The notes: generated from the letters alone by a model not told the origin. A stretch of 64,000 bases of DNA from Pantoea latae (GCF_002077695.1 NZ_MWUE01000023.1:1-64000), one strand, 5' to 3'; shown: positions 10,340 through 21,180, counted from the first letter of the stretch. Program-made: numbers and translations.

Positions 10340-12208
10340 TTAGATCTCGACCTGGGTGCCCAGCTCGATCACCCGGTTCGGCGGGATCTCGAACTGGTCA
10401 GGGGCGCGCAGGGCATTGCGCTGCAGCGCCAGGAAGAGCTTGCCGCGCAGGCGCAGATACCACGGACGTTTGCCCATAATCAGCGACTCGTGCGACATAA
10501 AGAACGACGTCTCCATCATGCGACAGTTCAGCCCCTCCAGACCGCAGCGGTGGAAAATTTCCTCTACGTTGGGCGTTTCACGCCAGCCGTAGCTGGCGAC
10601 CACGCGCCAGAAGGTGGGCGACAGTTGCTCAATGGCGACACGGCGCACGTTGTGTACGTAAGGCGCGTCCTCAGTGCGCAGCGTCAAAAAGACCACCCGC
10701 TCGTGCAGCACCTTGTTGTGCTTGAGGTTGTGCAGCAGCGCAAAGGGAATGACATTCAGCGCGCGCGACATATAAACGGCGGTGCCCGGCACGCGCACCG
10801 GCGGCGATTTCTCCAGCGAGGCGATCATCGCCTCCAGCGAGTTGCCGTGCTCATGCATCCGGCGCAGCAGGCGGAAGCGCTCGCTTTTCCAGGTGGTCAT
10901 AATCAGGAACATAATCAGCCCCAGACAGATCGGCAGCCAGCCGCCGGAGAAGAGCTTAATCAGGTTGGCGGAGAAGAGCGGCACGTCGATGCAGAGGAAC
11001 AGCGTCAGGATCAAACCGACCGCCAGCTTGTTCCAGTGCCAGTTTTTCACGGCGACGGTGCAGGAGAGGATCGACGTCAGCACCATGGTGCCGGTAACCG
11101 CGATGCCGTAGGCCGCCGCCAGGTTACTGGAGTGCTCGAAGCTGATAATCACGATCAGCACGGCGAAGTAGAGCACCCAGTTAATCATTGGCACGTAGAT
11201 CTGGCCGGACTCCATCTCCGAGGTGTGGATGATACGCATACCCGGCAGATAGCCCAGACGCACCGCCTGGCGCGTCAGCGAGAAGACGCCAGAGATCACC
11301 GCCTGCGAGGCGATAACTGTCGCCAGCGTCGCCAGGATCAGCAGCGGGATCAGCGCCCAGTCCGGCGCCAGCAGAAAGAAGGGGTTTTTAATCGCTTTGG
11401 GATCGCTGAGCAGCAGCGCGCCCTGGCCGAAGTAGTTCAGCACCAGCGACGGCAGCACCACGATAAACCAGGCGATGCGGATCGGCAGTTTGCCGAAGTG
11501 GCCCATATCCGCGTAGAGCGCCTCCACGCCGGTGATCGCCAGCACCACCGCGCCCAGCGCAAAAAAGGAAATGGTTTTGTAGTGCACGAAGAAGCTGACC
11601 GCCCAGGCCGGATTAAGCGCCTGCAGCACATCCGGGTTTTTCATAATGCCGCTCACGCCCAGGATCGCCAGCGTGGCAAACCAGACCAGCATCACCGGCG
11701 CGAAGAGCTTGCCGACCATGCCGGTGCCGTGTTTCTGAATAATAAACAACAGCGTCAGCACCGCGATGGAGAGCGGAACGATATAGGGATCAAGCGACGG
11801 CGCGGCAATTTCCAGCCCCTCTATCGCCGACATCACGGAGATGGCGGGCGTAATCACCACCTCACCATAGAAAAAGCTGCCGCCAATGAGCCCCATAATC
11901 ACCAGCGCCGCCGTGGCGCGCGCGCCGGTATTGCGCCCCGCCAGCGACATCAGCGTCAATATGCCGCCTTCGCCGGCGTTATCCGCGCGCATCACGTAGC
12001 TGATATATTTCAGCGACACCACCAGCAGCAGCAGCCAGAAAATCAGCGACAAAAAGCCGTAAACCGCTTCGCGTTCCACGCCGAAGCCAAACTGACCGGA
12101 GAGACACTCTCGCAGAGTATAAAGCGGGCTGGTGCCGATATCGCCATACACCACGCCAATCGCCGCCAGCGTCAACGCGCTAAGTGATTGCTTATTATCC
12201 GAGCTCAT
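10340..12208 (-). CDS. kup: Low-affinity potassium transporter Kup
   Basis: A 622-residue K+:H+ symporter of the KUP/HAK family, the same length as in E. coli. About twelve membrane helices are followed by a soluble C-terminal domain. The family motif [13 protein letters not shown] is at residues 22-34. It imports potassium across the inner membrane, chiefly under acid stress. It is divergent from ravA, as in E. coli, with a 290-bp shared upstream region. Confidence 0.96.
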   Translation of the reverse strand: MSSDNKQSLSALTLAAIGVVYGDIGTSPLYTLRECLSGQFGFGVEREAVYGFLSLIFWLLLLVVSLKYISYVMRADNAGEGGILTLMSLAGRNTGARATAALVIMGLIGGSFFYGEVVITPAISVMSAIEGLEIAAPSLDPYIVPLSIAVLTLLFIIQKHGTGMVGKLFAPVMLVWFATLAILGVSGIMKNPDVLQALNPAWAVSFFVHYKTISFFALGAVVLAITGVEALYADMGHFGKLPIRIAWFIVVLPSLVLNYFGQGALLLSDPKAIKNPFFLLAPDWALIPLLILATLATVIASQAVISGVFSLTRQAVRLGYLPGMRIIHTSEMESGQIYVPMINWVLYFAVLIVIISFEHSSNLAAAYGIAVTGTMVLTSILSCTVAVKNWHWNKLAVGLILTLFLCIDVPLFSANLIKLFSGGWLPICLGLIMFLIMTTWKSERFRLLRRMHEHGNSLEAMIASLEKSPPVRVPGTAVYMSRALNVIPFALLHNLKHNKVLHERVVFLTLRTEDAPYVHNVRRVAIEQLSPTFWRVVASYGWRETPNVEEIFHRCGLEGLNCRMMETSFFMSHESLIMGKRPWYLRLRGKLFLALQRNALRAPDQFEIPPNRVIELGTQVEI

Positions 12209-12498
12209 AAAGTTATCTTTTGTTGGAGCGAGAGGCGCAAAACCTTATCACTCTTGCCAGCAAAAAGCGCACAGTATGCGCCTGTTTCCCAAAAAGCCAG
12301 ACCTCTGCCGTCGCCGCACAGCCTGTCCGCCGCCCATTTTTCTCGCGGCCTTACAAGCCGCAGCGGCATTATGCGATAGTTGGATTTTGTGACACAAAAA
12401 AGCGGACGGCAATCAACGCTTTCACGCATCATAATCAGTAGAGTAGTGCGCCTGCCATAATGCGACGGCAGCTGAAACAGAAGGACAATGAAGTGATT

Positions 12499-13995
12499 AT
12501 GGCTCAACCCCATCTTTTGGCGGAAAGAATTTCTCGCCTCAGCAATGCCCTGGAGAAAGGCCTGTACGAGCGCCACGACGCCATCCGCCTCTGTTTGCTG
12601 GCGGCGCTGAGCGGCGAAAGCGTGTTCCTGCTTGGGCCGCCCGGCATCGCGAAAAGCCTGATCGCCCGCCGCTTAAAATACGCTTTTCAGCACGCCCGCG
12701 CCTTTGAATACCTGATGACGCGCTTTTCAACGCCAGAAGAAGTCTTCGGCCCGCTGTCGATTCAGGCGTTAAAAGATGAAGGGCGCTACCAGCGCCTGAC
12801 CAAAGGCTATCTGCCTGACGCGGAAATTGTTTTTCTCGATGAGATCTGGAAAGCGGGCCCCGCTATCCTCAATACCCTGCTGACCGCCATCAACGAGCGG
12901 CGCTTTCGCAACGGCGACAGCGAGGAAAAAATCCCGATGCGCCTGCTGGTCACCGCGTCGAACGAGCTGCCGGAAGCGGACAGCGGGCTGGAGGCGCTCT
13001 ACGACCGCATGCTGATCCGCCTGTGGCTCGACAACGTGCATGAGAAGCAGAACTTCCGCAGCATGCTGACCCACCAGCAGGACGAGAACGCCAACCCGGT
13101 TGCGGAAGCGCTGCGCATCAGCGATGAAGAGTACCATCAGTGGCAGCAGGGCATCAGCCAGGTCAGCCTGCCGGACAATGTCTTCGAACTGATTTATCAG
13201 CTGCGTCAGCAGCTGGAAACGCTGCCAGACGCGCCCTATATCTCCGATCGCCGCTGGAAAAAAGCGATTCACCTGCTGCAGGCGAGCGCGTTCTACAGCG
13301 GCCGCAGCGCCATCGCGCCGATCGATCTGGTGCTGCTCAAAGATTGCCTGTGGCACGACGTCGCCTCGATGCAGGTGCTGGAGCGCGCCATCGATCAGCT
13401 AATGACGCAGCAGGCGTGGCAACAGCAGACGCTGCTGCTCAGGCTGCAGCAGATTAAGACGCGTCGTCTGGCGCTGCAGCAGCAGCAAAGCGTGGCGCAG
13501 GCGATCGCCCTGGAAAAACACAGCGGCATGTTCAGCCGCAAGCCGCACTACGACCTTCCCGCCAGCCTCACCGACGAACAGCTCACCCTGATGCTGCAAC
13601 AGCCGCTGACGCTGCACGATATGCAGGTTTCCCATGTGGTGATCGCCCGCGACGCGCTGGAGCAGTGGCTGCTGAAGGGCGGCGAGGTGCGCGGCAAGCT
13701 GAACGGCATCGGTTTCGCCCAGACGCTGGATCTGCTGGTGGACGCGCAGCACTGTCTGGCACTGCGCGACGTCAGCCTGCAAACGGTGCGCCTGACGCTG
13801 CCCGGCGTCACAGCGCACAGCGAACTGCCGGCGGAAATCAGCGAGGCGCTCGACGAGCTGGAGACGCAGCTGCGCGCGCAGCGCCATCAGTTCAGCCAGC
13901 ATCAGCGCTGTTTGTTTATCAGCGATGACTGGCTGGCGCGCATCGAAACCAGCCTGCAGGATGTCGCCGATCAGCTGAAACAGGCGCGTAAATGA
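12499..13995 (+). CDS. ravA: MoxR AAA+ ATPase RavA
   Basis: A 498-residue AAA+ ATPase of the MoxR family. Walker A is GPPGIAKS and Walker B VFLDEIW. A C-terminal half contains the helical region that in E. coli binds the lysine decarboxylase LdcI. The start is placed at the ATG at 12499 ([15 protein letters not shown]), which aligns with E. coli [15 protein letters not shown]; the frame extends upstream to 12460 without a ribosome site. With ViaA it acts as a chaperone-like pair linked to respiratory complexes. The stop overlaps the viaA start (ATGA). Confidence 0.95.
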   Translation: MAQPHLLAERISRLSNALEKGLYERHDAIRLCLLAALSGESVFLLGPPGIAKSLIARRLKYAFQHARAFEYLMTRFSTPEEVFGPLSIQALKDEGRYQRLTKGYLPDAEIVFLDEIWKAGPAILNTLLTAINERRFRNGDSEEKIPMRLLVTASNELPEADSGLEALYDRMLIRLWLDNVHEKQNFRSMLTHQQDENANPVAEALRISDEEYHQWQQGISQVSLPDNVFELIYQLRQQLETLPDAPYISDRRWKKAIHLLQASAFYSGRSAIAPIDLVLLKDCLWHDVASMQVLERAIDQLMTQQAWQQQTLLLRLQQIKTRRLALQQQQSVAQAIALEKHSGMFSRKPHYDLPASLTDEQLTLMLQQPLTLHDMQVSHVVIARDALEQWLLKGGEVRGKLNGIGFAQTLDLLVDAQHCLALRDVSLQTVRLTLPGVTAHSELPAEISEALDELETQLRAQRHQFSQHQRCLFISDDWLARIETSLQDVADQLKQARK

Positions 13996-15452
13996 TCTCA
14001 CTGGAGACGCTCAGCGCCCTGCTCTCTGTCGGCGAAGCCGAACTGATCGAAGAGCTGATCCTCGCGCTGCTCGCCTCGCCGCAGCTGGCGATCTTTTTTG
14101 AAAAATTCCCTGGCCTGAAGCAGGCGATGCTGCGCGACGTGCCGCGCTGGAAAGCCGAAATCAACGCCGAGCTAAAAGCGACGCCGGTGCCGGAGGCGCT
14201 GGCCAGCGAGTTTCAGCTGTTCCAGCGCGCGCAGCTGCTTAGCCATCACGACTTCAGCCAGCAGCTGTCGGAGATAGTCAGCGCGCTGACGCCGCTCTCG
14301 TCGCCCTTTCTTGAGGAGGCGCAGCGGCTGCTGCAGCACCTCGATCCGCATCAGCTGAGCGGCGCGCAGCATACGCTGTTTCTGCAGCGCTGGCGCCTGA
14401 GCCTGACGCTGCAAACCCTGACGCTTAACGAGCAGCTGCTGGAGCAGCAGCGCGAACGGCTGATGGCCGAGCTACAGCAGCGCATGGCGCTGAGCGGCCA
14501 GCTGGCGCCGCTGCTGAGCGACGACGACGAAGCGGCCGCTGGTCGCTTATGGGATATGAGCAAGGCGCCGCTGCAGCACGGCAGCTATCAGCTGATGCTG
14601 GAGTATGGCGATTTTCTCGCGCAGCAGCCGGAGCTGCTGGCGCTGGCGCAGCAGCTGGGCCGCAGCCGCGAGGCGAAGTCGGTACCCGCGCAGGAGGCGC
14701 CGCTGGAGGCGTTCCACCAGCTGGTGCGCGAGCCGGACGCGGTGCCGGAAGAGGTCAGCGGCATTCATCAGAGCGACGACGTGCTGCGCCTGCTGCCGCC
14801 GGAGCTGGCCACCATCAGCATCAGCGAGCTGGAGCTGGAGTTTTACCGCCGTCTGGTGGAGAAGCGGCTGCTGACTTATAAACTGCAGGGCGACGCCTGG
14901 CATGAAAAGGTCACGCTGCGCCCGGTCAGCCACCAGCAGCACGAAGAGCAGCCGCGCGGCCCCTTTATCGTCTGCGTCGACACCTCAGGCTCGATGGGCG
15001 GCTTCAACGAGCGCTGCGCCAAAGCCTTTTGCCTCGCGCTGCTCAAGGTGGCGCTGGCCGATCGCCGCCGCTGCTACATTATGCTGTTCGCCCACGACGT
15101 CATCGGCTATGAGCTGACCGGCGACGACGGGCTGGAGCAGGCGATCCGCTTTCTGAGTCAGCGGTTTCGCGGCGGCACCGATCTCGCCGCCTGTCTCTCG
15201 GCGGTGGTGAAGCGCATGGAGGGATCGCTGTGGCAGGAGGCCGACGCCGTGATCGTCTCCGACTTTATCGCCCAGCGCCTGCCGGACGAGATCGTCACGG
15301 CGGTTAAGCGACGTCAGCAACAGCAGCAGCAGCGCTTTCACGCCGTGGCGATGTCGGCCCACGGCAAGCCCGGCATTTTGCGCATCTTCGATCATATCTG
15401 GCGTTTCGATACCGGCATGAAAAGCCGCCTGCTGCGCCGCTGGCGGCGTTAG
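13992..15452 (+). CDS. viaA: VWA-domain protein ViaA
   Basis: A 486-residue cytoplasmic protein with a helical N-terminal half and a C-terminal von Willebrand A domain. The metal-ion-dependent adhesion motif DTSGSMGG lies at about residue 330, with the second MIDAS threonine in FRGGTDL. It partners RavA and stimulates its ATPase. The gene overlaps ravA by 4 bases. The N-terminal half is rich in Leu and Gln, as usual for this family. Confidence 0.95.
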   Translation: MISLETLSALLSVGEAELIEELILALLASPQLAIFFEKFPGLKQAMLRDVPRWKAEINAELKATPVPEALASEFQLFQRAQLLSHHDFSQQLSEIVSALTPLSSPFLEEAQRLLQHLDPHQLSGAQHTLFLQRWRLSLTLQTLTLNEQLLEQQRERLMAELQQRMALSGQLAPLLSDDDEAAAGRLWDMSKAPLQHGSYQLMLEYGDFLAQQPELLALAQQLGRSREAKSVPAQEAPLEAFHQLVREPDAVPEEVSGIHQSDDVLRLLPPELATISISELELEFYRRLVEKRLLTYKLQGDAWHEKVTLRPVSHQQHEEQPRGPFIVCVDTSGSMGGFNERCAKAFCLALLKVALADRRRCYIMLFAHDVIGYELTGDDGLEQAIRFLSQRFRGGTDLAACLSAVVKRMEGSLWQEADAVIVSDFIAQRLPDEIVTAVKRRQQQQQQRFHAVAMSAHGKPGILRIFDHIWRFDTGMKSRLLRRWRR

Positions 15453-15522
15453 TCACAGGGCAGAAATCCTTATTTGCTATAGTGAATGACCCGCTGTGTT
15501 TATTCAGCTAACGGAGTTCACT

Positions 15523-17661
15523 GTGACAACCGCACAACAACATGATTCTTTACCGGCGCCGACCCGTACGGTCCGCCTTTCCGGCAGCAGCGTCGCAGAA
15601 AAACGCGCTGAGCTGCTGGCTTACTACACGCAAACCTGGGAACTCTATGAAAGCCTGTTCGATTGTCTCGCCGACGATCGCGCCTGGTTCACCAAAGCCA
15701 TTACCCTGCGCCACCCGCTGATCTTCTATTTTGGTCATACCGCCTCGTTCTATATCAATAAGCTGATGGCGGGCCGCTATATTGACGGACGCATTGACGA
15801 TCGCATCGAGGCGATGATGGCGATCGGCGTGGATGAGATGAGCTGGGATGACCTCGACGACAGCCACTACGCCTGGCCCAGCGTGCAGGAGGTGCGCGAC
15901 TACCGCGGCAAGGTGAAAAACCTGGTGACGCGCTTTATTGAGACTATGCCGCTGGCGCTGCCGATTGACTGGGAAAGCCCGGCCTGGGTGATCCTGATGG
16001 GCATAGAACACGAGCGTATCCATCTGGAAACCTCCAGCGTGCTGATGCGCCAGCTGCCCGTCGAGTGGGTAAAAACCCAGCCGCAGTGGCCGGTCTGTCA
16101 GGAAGCGCGCCATGCGCGGGAAGCGGTGCCCGTTAACAGCCTGGTTGCCATGCCCGGCGGCGTCGTCACGCAGGGAAAAAGCGACGACACCTACGGCTGG
16201 GACAATGAATATGGCAGCCTGGCCACCGAGCTGCAGCCGTTCCAGGCGAGCAAGATGCTGGTCAGCAACGCCGAATTTTTTGAATTCGTGGCGGCGGGTG
16301 GCTACCAGCAGCGCCGCTACTGGGACGACGAAGGCTGGGGCTGGCGCAGCTTCGCCGAGGCGCAGATGCCGACCTTCTGGGTGGGCGATGCGCAGCAGCC
16401 GGACGCGCTAAAACTGCGTCTGATGACCGAAGAGGTGGCGATGCCCTGGGACTGGCCGGCTGAGGTGAACCAGCTGGAGGCCGCCGCGTTTTGCCGCTGG
16501 AAAGCAGAGCAGACCGACACATCGGTGCAGCTGCCGTGCGAGGCGGAGTGGATGCAGCTGCGCGAGCAGGTCGAGGGCGATCAGCCGACCTGGCAGCAGG
16601 CGCCGGGCAACCTGAACCTGGCGTACTGGGCATCATCCTGCGCCGTCGACCGCTTCGCGCAGGGTGACTTTTTCGACGTGGTGGGCAACGTCTGGCAGTG
16701 GACCACCACGCCGATCAACGGTTTTGAAGGGTTTCGCGTGCATCCGCTCTACGATGACTTCTCTACCCCGACATTCGACGGCAAGCATTCGATTATCAAG
16801 GGTGGCAGCTGGATCTCCACCGGTAACGAAGCGCTGAAGTCGTCGCGCTACGCGTTTCGTCGCCACTTTTTCCAGCACGCGGGCTTCCGCTACGTCGTCT
16901 CTTCCCATCAGGAATCGATGACGCTTAACCCCTACGAAACTGACGAGATGGTGTCGCAGTATCTCGACTTCCAGTACGGCCCGCGCTATTTCAGTGTCGC
17001 CAACTACGCCGAAGCGCTGGTGGCGCAGGCACTGCCTCACTGCCAGGCGCGCGGCAGCGCACTCGATATCGGCTGTGCCACCGGCCGCGCCAGCTTCGAA
17101 CTGGCGCGCCATTTCGAACGGGTGATCGGGATGGATTATTCGGCGCGCTTTATCGACGTGGCGCAGCAGCTCGCTTCCGGTGAAGATTTCCGCTACGTGG
17201 TGCCGGAAGAGGGCGAGCTGGTGGCGTATCGCCAGGCGCGTCTGAAAGATGTTGGCCTGGAGGTGGAACAGGCGCAGCGCATTCAGTTCGTTCAGGGCGA
17301 CGCCTGCAACCTGAAACCGCAGCCTGCCGAATACGATCTGGTGCTGGCCGCCAATCTGATCGATCGCCTGCGTCAGCCGCAGCGCTTTTTGCAGGATATC
17401 GCGCCGATGATCCGCTCCGGCGGCCTGCTGCTGCTCTCCTCGCCCTACACCTGGCTGGAGGACTTTACGCCGAAAGAGAACTGGCTGGGCGGCATCCGCG
17501 AGAACGGCGAAGCGCTTACCACACTGCAGGCGCTGCAGCGTCTGCTGGCGGCGCAGTTCGAACCCGTCGGCGATCCCCAGGATCTGCCCTTCGTTATCCG
17601 CGAAACCGCGCGCAAATATCAGCATACGCTGGCGCAGGTTACGCTGTGGCGTAAGCGTTAA
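15523..17661 (+). CDS. ovoA: Ovothiol A synthase OvoA (5-histidylcysteine sulfoxide synthase / methyltransferase)
   Basis: A 712-residue fusion. The N-terminal DinB-like domain carries the non-haem iron ligands: His72 (FGHTAS) and the HX3HXE motif HERIHLE (163-169). A formylglycine-generating-enzyme/sulfatase-like domain spans about 200-445, including WDNEYG and GGSWISTGNE. A SAM methyltransferase begins near 490, with motif I LDIGCATGRAS. Known chemistry: oxidative coupling of histidine and cysteine to a sulfoxide, then N-methylation of the mercaptohistidine. The start is the GTG at 15523 with ACGGAG six bases upstream; an earlier in-frame GTG at 15496 has no ribosome site. It occupies the place of asnA in E. 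coli. Confidence 0.92.
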   Translation: MTTAQQHDSLPAPTRTVRLSGSSVAEKRAELLAYYTQTWELYESLFDCLADDRAWFTKAITLRHPLIFYFGHTASFYINKLMAGRYIDGRIDDRIEAMMAIGVDEMSWDDLDDSHYAWPSVQEVRDYRGKVKNLVTRFIETMPLALPIDWESPAWVILMGIEHERIHLETSSVLMRQLPVEWVKTQPQWPVCQEARHAREAVPVNSLVAMPGGVVTQGKSDDTYGWDNEYGSLATELQPFQASKMLVSNAEFFEFVAAGGYQQRRYWDDEGWGWRSFAEAQMPTFWVGDAQQPDALKLRLMTEEVAMPWDWPAEVNQLEAAAFCRWKAEQTDTSVQLPCEAEWMQLREQVEGDQPTWQQAPGNLNLAYWASSCAVDRFAQGDFFDVVGNVWQWTTTPINGFEGFRVHPLYDDFSTPTFDGKHSIIKGGSWISTGNEALKSSRYAFRRHFFQHAGFRYVVSSHQESMTLNPYETDEMVSQYLDFQYGPRYFSVANYAEALVAQALPHCQARGSALDIGCATGRASFELARHFERVIGMDYSARFIDVAQQLASGEDFRYVVPEEGELVAYRQARLKDVGLEVEQAQRIQFVQGDACNLKPQPAEYDLVLAANLIDRLRQPQRFLQDIAPMIRSGGLLLLSSPYTWLEDFTPKENWLGGIRENGEALTTLQALQRLLAAQFEPVGDPQDLPFVIRETARKYQHTLAQVTLWRKR

Positions 17662-17667
17662 ACGCAA

Positions 17668-17691
17668 CGGCAGCGGCGTTTGCCGCTGCCG
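17668..17691. terminator. Hairpin after ovoA
   Basis: A perfect 10-bp inverted repeat CGGCAGCGGC / GCCGCTGCCG with a 4-base GTTT loop begins 6 bases after the ovoA stop. No U-tract follows, so it is a message-stabilising or weak terminating hairpin rather than a classical terminator. Confidence 0.55.
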
Positions 17692-17763
17692 GAGATTGCC
17701 TGTCGTCCCTTTTTGCTGCACATTCTCCTCTGTTCATAGAAGAAGAGCTAACACGAGGATGAC

Positions 17764-18225
17764 ATGGCCGACTCACTGCAACTGGACAACCTGGATCGCG
17801 GGATCCTGAACGCGCTGCTGGACAACGCCCGCACCGCTTACGCCGAGCTGGCGAAACAGTTCAACGTCAGCCCGGGCACCATCCATGTCCGCGTTGAGAA
17901 GATGAAACAGGCCGGCATTATTCTCGGCACGCGCGTGGAGATCGATCCGCGCCGGCTGGGGTTCGACGTCTGCTGCTTTATCGGCATCATCCTGAAGAGC
18001 GCACGCGACTACCCTGCCGCGCTGAGCAAGCTGGAGGCGCTGGATGAAGTAGTCGAAGCCTGGTACACCACCGGTCACTACAGCATCTTTATTAAGGTGA
18101 TGTGCCGATCCATCGACGCGCTACAGCAGGTGCTGATCAACAAGATCCAGACCATCGATGAAATTCAGTCCACCGAAACGCTGATCTCGCTGCAAAACCC
18201 GATCATGCGCACCATCAAACCCTGA
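17764..18225 (+). CDS. asnC: Lrp-family regulator AsnC
   Basis: A 153-residue feast/famine regulator. The N-terminal helix-turn-helix (AELAKQFNVSPGTIHVRVEK) is followed by an AsnC ligand-binding domain; the C-terminus STETLISLQNPIMRTIKP matches E. coli AsnC. In E. coli it activates asnA in response to asparagine. Here asnA is absent from its usual neighbouring place, so its local target is unclear; ovoA or mioC are candidates by position only. The gene ends 154 bases before mioC. Confidence 0.95.
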   Translation: MADSLQLDNLDRGILNALLDNARTAYAELAKQFNVSPGTIHVRVEKMKQAGIILGTRVEIDPRRLGFDVCCFIGIILKSARDYPAALSKLEALDEVVEAWYTTGHYSIFIKVMCRSIDALQQVLINKIQTIDEIQSTETLISLQNPIMRTIKP

Positions 18226-18312
18226 TCCTTTTTTTTCTGTGCACAAACTTATCCCCGACGAACGCCGCCTGTACCAACGGCTGCGTTCGCCTCGCCATTT
18301 CTATTAACCCTG

Positions 18313-18352
18313 TTTTCCACAGGTGGATCACGGCTTGATCACAGCGTACAAT
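18313..18352 (+). promoter_or_regulatory. mioC promoter region with DnaA box
   Basis: A DnaA-box-like TTTTCCACA (18313-18321) lies upstream of a -10-like TACAAT (18347-18352), whose -35 is weak. In E. coli the mioC promoter, which reads into oriC, is repressed by DnaA through a box in this place. Confidence 0.6.
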
Positions 18353-18379
18353 GCTCGCCTTTATTCCGGGGAGAGCATC

Positions 18380-18820
18380 ATGGCCGACATTACTTTAATC
18401 AGTGGCAGCACGCTGGGCAGCGCCGAATATGTGGCCGAACATCTGGAAGAGAAGCTGCAGGAAGCGGGTTTCTCTACCGAGCTGCTGCATGGTCCCGCGC
18501 TGGACGAGCTGCCGCTGCAGGGCATCTGGCTGGTGGTCAGCTCGACCCACGGCGCCGGCGAACTGCCTGATAATCTGCAGCCTTTATATGAGGCGATTGC
18601 GGAGAGCCAGCCCGATCTGTCGGCGGTGCGCTTTGGCGCGGTCGGCCTGGGCAACCACGAATACGATCTCTTTTGCGGCGCGATACGCTCGCTGGACGAT
18701 CTGTTAATCGCACGCGGCGCGCAGCGCATCGGCGATCGTCTCGAAATCGACGTGCTGGAGCATGAAATCCCCGAAGATCCGGCGGAAGCCTGGCTAAGCG
18801 GCTGGACCACGCATATTTGA
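18380..18820 (+). CDS. mioC: Flavodoxin-like protein MioC
   Basis: A 146-residue flavodoxin-fold protein that binds FMN. The phosphate-binding loop SGSTLGSAEY is at the N-terminus, with the later loops SSTHGAGELPDN and GLGNHEYDLFCGA. In E. coli MioC supports biotin synthase activity in vitro. The start at 18380 (MADITLISGST) follows GGGGAGAG and aligns with the E. coli start; an upstream extension to 18323 has no support. Its transcript runs into oriC. Confidence 0.95.
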   Translation: MADITLISGSTLGSAEYVAEHLEEKLQEAGFSTELLHGPALDELPLQGIWLVVSSTHGAGELPDNLQPLYEAIAESQPDLSAVRFGAVGLGNHEYDLFCGAIRSLDDLLIARGAQRIGDRLEIDVLEHEIPEDPAEAWLSGWTTHI

Positions 18821-18905
18821 TCGGATCCTTTGCCGCAGGGGATCGGGTATTGCATCGGATCCCCAGTTAAAAACTCTGTTTTTTTCCGATCTCGTTACGA
18901 TCGTT

Positions 18906-18914
18906 TGTGGATAA
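18906..18914 (-). promoter_or_regulatory. DnaA box R4
   Basis: Consensus TTATCCACA on the minus strand. It is the outermost high-affinity box on the mioC side. Confidence 0.9.
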
Positions 18915-18944
18915 CCAGGCTGGAATACTGCGTAAAACCGGTAG

Positions 18945-18953
18945 TTATCCAGA
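18945..18953 (+). promoter_or_regulatory. DnaA box R3
   Basis: TTATCCAGA on the plus strand, one mismatch from consensus, in the position of the weak R3 box. Confidence 0.75.
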
Positions 18954-18979
18954 TAACAACCGCTGATGCTTTTGTGAGC

Positions 18980-18988
18980 TGTGCATAA
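18980..18988 (-). promoter_or_regulatory. DnaA box R2
   Basis: TTATGCACA on the minus strand. It fits the relaxed consensus TTWTNCACA and the place of R2. Confidence 0.85.
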
Positions 18989-19085
18989 CTCCCTGTTTTG
19001 ATCCCAGCTTATACGGATCGGGATCACCGATCATTCACAGCAAAGGATCCTCGCTATCTGTCTGATAAATTTTCGCTTTTCACGC

Positions 19086-19094
19086 TTATCCACA
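19086..19094 (+). promoter_or_regulatory. DnaA box R1
   Basis: Consensus TTATCCACA on the plus strand, 14 bases from the first 13-mer. It is the box that nucleates DnaA next to the unwinding element. Confidence 0.9.
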
Positions 19095-19108
19095 GACAGG
19101 CGCGATCC

Positions 19109-19152
19109 TAATAAAGAGATCTAACAGAAAGATCATATACAGAATAAAGATC
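19109..19152 (-). other. DNA unwinding element with three 13-mers
   Basis: Read on the minus strand there are three GATC-initial 13-mers: GATCTTTATTCTG (L, 19140-19152), GATCTTTCTGTTA (M, 19122-19134) and GATCTCTTTATTA (R, 19109-19121). R and M abut; L is five bases further out. This is the A/T-rich duplex opened by DnaA and loaded with helicase. Confidence 0.9.
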
Positions 19153-19261
19153 CTTTCTTTTAAACCCGCGGATCCCGCCGCTTTCACCCTCGGCGGAATT
19201 TCAGTAGAATCCACCGCCCAGGGCAACGATCCCTGCCTGTTCATCAACGAGGTACCACTTC

Positions 19262-21151
19262 ATGTTTTATCCAGATCCCTTTGACGTCATCGTAATTGGT
19301 GGTGGTCATGCGGGCACAGAAGCCGCGATGGCTGCTGCTCGAATGGGTCAGCAAACTCTGTTACTCACCCATAACATTGATACGCTTGGACAAATGTCCT
19401 GCAACCCGGCGATCGGTGGCATTGGAAAGGGACATCTGGTTAAGGAAGTGGATGCCTTAGGCGGTCTGATGGCCACCGCGATCGACAAAGCGGGTATCCA
19501 GTTTAGGATACTAAACAGCAGCAAAGGTCCGGCGGTGCGCGCTACCCGTGCGCAGGCGGATCGCGTGCTGTATCGCCAGGCGGTACGCATCGCGCTGGAG
19601 AACCAGCCCAACCTGATGATCTTCCAGCAGGCGGTAGACGATCTTATCGTGGAAAACGATCGCGTGGTCGGCGCCGTCACGCAGATGGGACTGAAATTCC
19701 GCGCGAAGGCGGTGGTACTTACCGTCGGCACCTTCCTCGACGGAAAAATTCATATCGGACTGGATAACTACAGCGGCGGTCGCGCCGGGGATCCGCCGTC
19801 GATACCGCTGGCGAAGCGTCTGCGTGCGCTGCCGCTGCGCGTTAGCCGTCTGAAAACCGGTACGCCGCCGCGCATCGACGCGCGCACCATCGATTTCTCC
19901 GTGCTCAGCCCGCAGCATGGCGATAACCCGATGCCGGTCTTCTCGTTCATGGGGGATGCGTCGCAGCATCCGCAGCAGGTTCCCTGCTGGATCACCTATA
20001 CCAATGAGCAGACCCATGAAGTGATCCGCAATAACCTCGATCGCAGCCCGATGTATGCCGGGATCATCGAAGGGATCGGCCCGCGCTACTGCCCGTCGAT
20101 CGAAGACAAGGTCATGCGCTTCGCCGATCGCAACGCGCATCAGATCTTCCTTGAGCCGGAAGGGCTGACCAGCAACGAAATTTACCCGAACGGCATCTCT
20201 ACCAGCCTGCCGTTCGACGTGCAGATGCAGATCGTCCGCTCGATGAAGGGACTGGAGAACGCGAAAATCGTTCGTCCGGGCTACGCGATCGAGTATGACT
20301 TTTTCGATCCGCGCGATCTCAAGCCGACGCTGGAGAGCAAATATATTCACGGGCTGTTCTTCGCCGGCCAGATCAACGGCACCACCGGCTACGAAGAGGC
20401 GGCCGCGCAGGGTCTGCTGGCCGGCCTTAACGCCGGACGTCACGCCGCCGACAAAGAGGGCTGGGCGCCGCGTCGCGATCAGGCCTACCTGGGCGTGCTG
20501 GTGGACGACCTCTGCACGCTGGGCACCAAAGAGCCGTACCGTATGTTTACCTCGCGCGCCGAGTATCGTCTGATGCTGCGCGAAGACAACGCCGATCTGC
20601 GCCTGACCGAAGCCGGTCGCGAACTGGGCCTGGTGGACGACGCACGCTGGGCGCGCTTCAACCAGAAGCTGGAAGCAATTGAACAAGAGCGTCAGCGTCT
20701 GCGCGATTTCTGGGTGCATCCGAAGTCGGAAAACGTCGAGGAAGTTAATACCCTGCTCAACAGCGCGCTGACCAAAGAGGCGAGCGGCGAAGATCTGCTG
20801 CGCCGTCCGGAAATGACCTACGCTCAGCTCACCGCGCTGCCGAGCTTCGGCCCGTCGCTGGCTGACGCGCAGGCGGCCGAGCAGGTTGAGATTCAGGTGA
20901 AGTATGAAGGCTACATTGCGCGCCAGCAGGAAGAGATCGATCGCCAGCTGCGCAATGAAAACACCCTGCTGCCGGCTGAGCTGGATTACCGTCAGGTCAA
21001 CGGCCTGTCGAACGAGGTGATCGCCAAGCTTAACGATCATAAGCCCTCATCTATCGGCCAGGCGTCGCGCATCTCCGGTATCACGCCGGCGGCCATCTCG
21101 ATTCTGTTGATTTACCTGAAAAAACAAGGGCTGCTGCGCAAAAGCGCCTGA
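19262..21151 (+). CDS. mnmG: tRNA uridine-5-carboxymethylaminomethyl(34) synthesis enzyme MnmG (GidA)
   Basis: A 629-residue FAD enzyme, identical in length to E. coli MnmG. It carries the dinucleotide-binding motif [10 protein letters not shown] at 12-21, the segment [17 protein letters not shown], the conserved Cys in RYCPSIEDK, and a C-terminal helical domain that contacts MnmE. With MnmE it installs the cmnm5 group at the wobble uridine of several tRNAs. It is the first gene right of oriC and is followed after 48 bases by rsmG. Confidence 0.98.
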   Translation: MFYPDPFDVIVIGGGHAGTEAAMAAARMGQQTLLLTHNIDTLGQMSCNPAIGGIGKGHLVKEVDALGGLMATAIDKAGIQFRILNSSKGPAVRATRAQADRVLYRQAVRIALENQPNLMIFQQAVDDLIVENDRVVGAVTQMGLKFRAKAVVLTVGTFLDGKIHIGLDNYSGGRAGDPPSIPLAKRLRALPLRVSRLKTGTPPRIDARTIDFSVLSPQHGDNPMPVFSFMGDASQHPQQVPCWITYTNEQTHEVIRNNLDRSPMYAGIIEGIGPRYCPSIEDKVMRFADRNAHQIFLEPEGLTSNEIYPNGISTSLPFDVQMQIVRSMKGLENAKIVRPGYAIEYDFFDPRDLKPTLESKYIHGLFFAGQINGTTGYEEAAAQGLLAGLNAGRHAADKEGWAPRRDQAYLGVLVDDLCTLGTKEPYRMFTSRAEYRLMLREDNADLRLTEAGRELGLVDDARWARFNQKLEAIEQERQRLRDFWVHPKSENVEEVNTLLNSALTKEASGEDLLRRPEMTYAQLTALPSFGPSLADAQAAEQVEIQVKYEGYIARQQEEIDRQLRNENTLLPAELDYRQVNGLSNEVIAKLNDHKPSSIGQASRISGITPAAISILLIYLKKQGLLRKSA

Positions 21152-21159
21152 CCTGAAAC

Positions 21160-21180
21160 GGGGCGAGTCCCGCTCGCCCC
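21160..21180. other. Hairpin between mnmG and rsmG
   Basis: GGGGCGAG (21160-21167) and CTCGCCCC (21173-21180) form an 8-bp stem 9 bases after the mnmG stop. There is no U-tract, so read-through into rsmG is expected. Confidence 0.5.

Larger units (their letters stand above)
18821..19261. other. Chromosomal replication origin oriC
   Basis: A 441-bp gene-free stretch between mioC and mnmG, the standard place of oriC in enterobacteria. It has DnaA boxes R4, R3, R2 and R1 in that order from the mioC side, then three GATC-bearing 13-mers towards mnmG. I count 17 GATC sites from 18819 to 19231, as expected for Dam/SeqA control. The segment at 19016-19045 resembles E. coli oriC read in reverse. Confidence 0.96.

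Noticed and set aside
10490..12187. 565-codon open frame antisense to kup
   Set aside because: Composition dominated by His, Gln and Arg, opposite a clearly identified gene; no ribosome site.
19511..21040. 509-codon open frame antisense to mnmG
   Set aside because: Same pattern of a shadow frame; mnmG on the other strand is certain.
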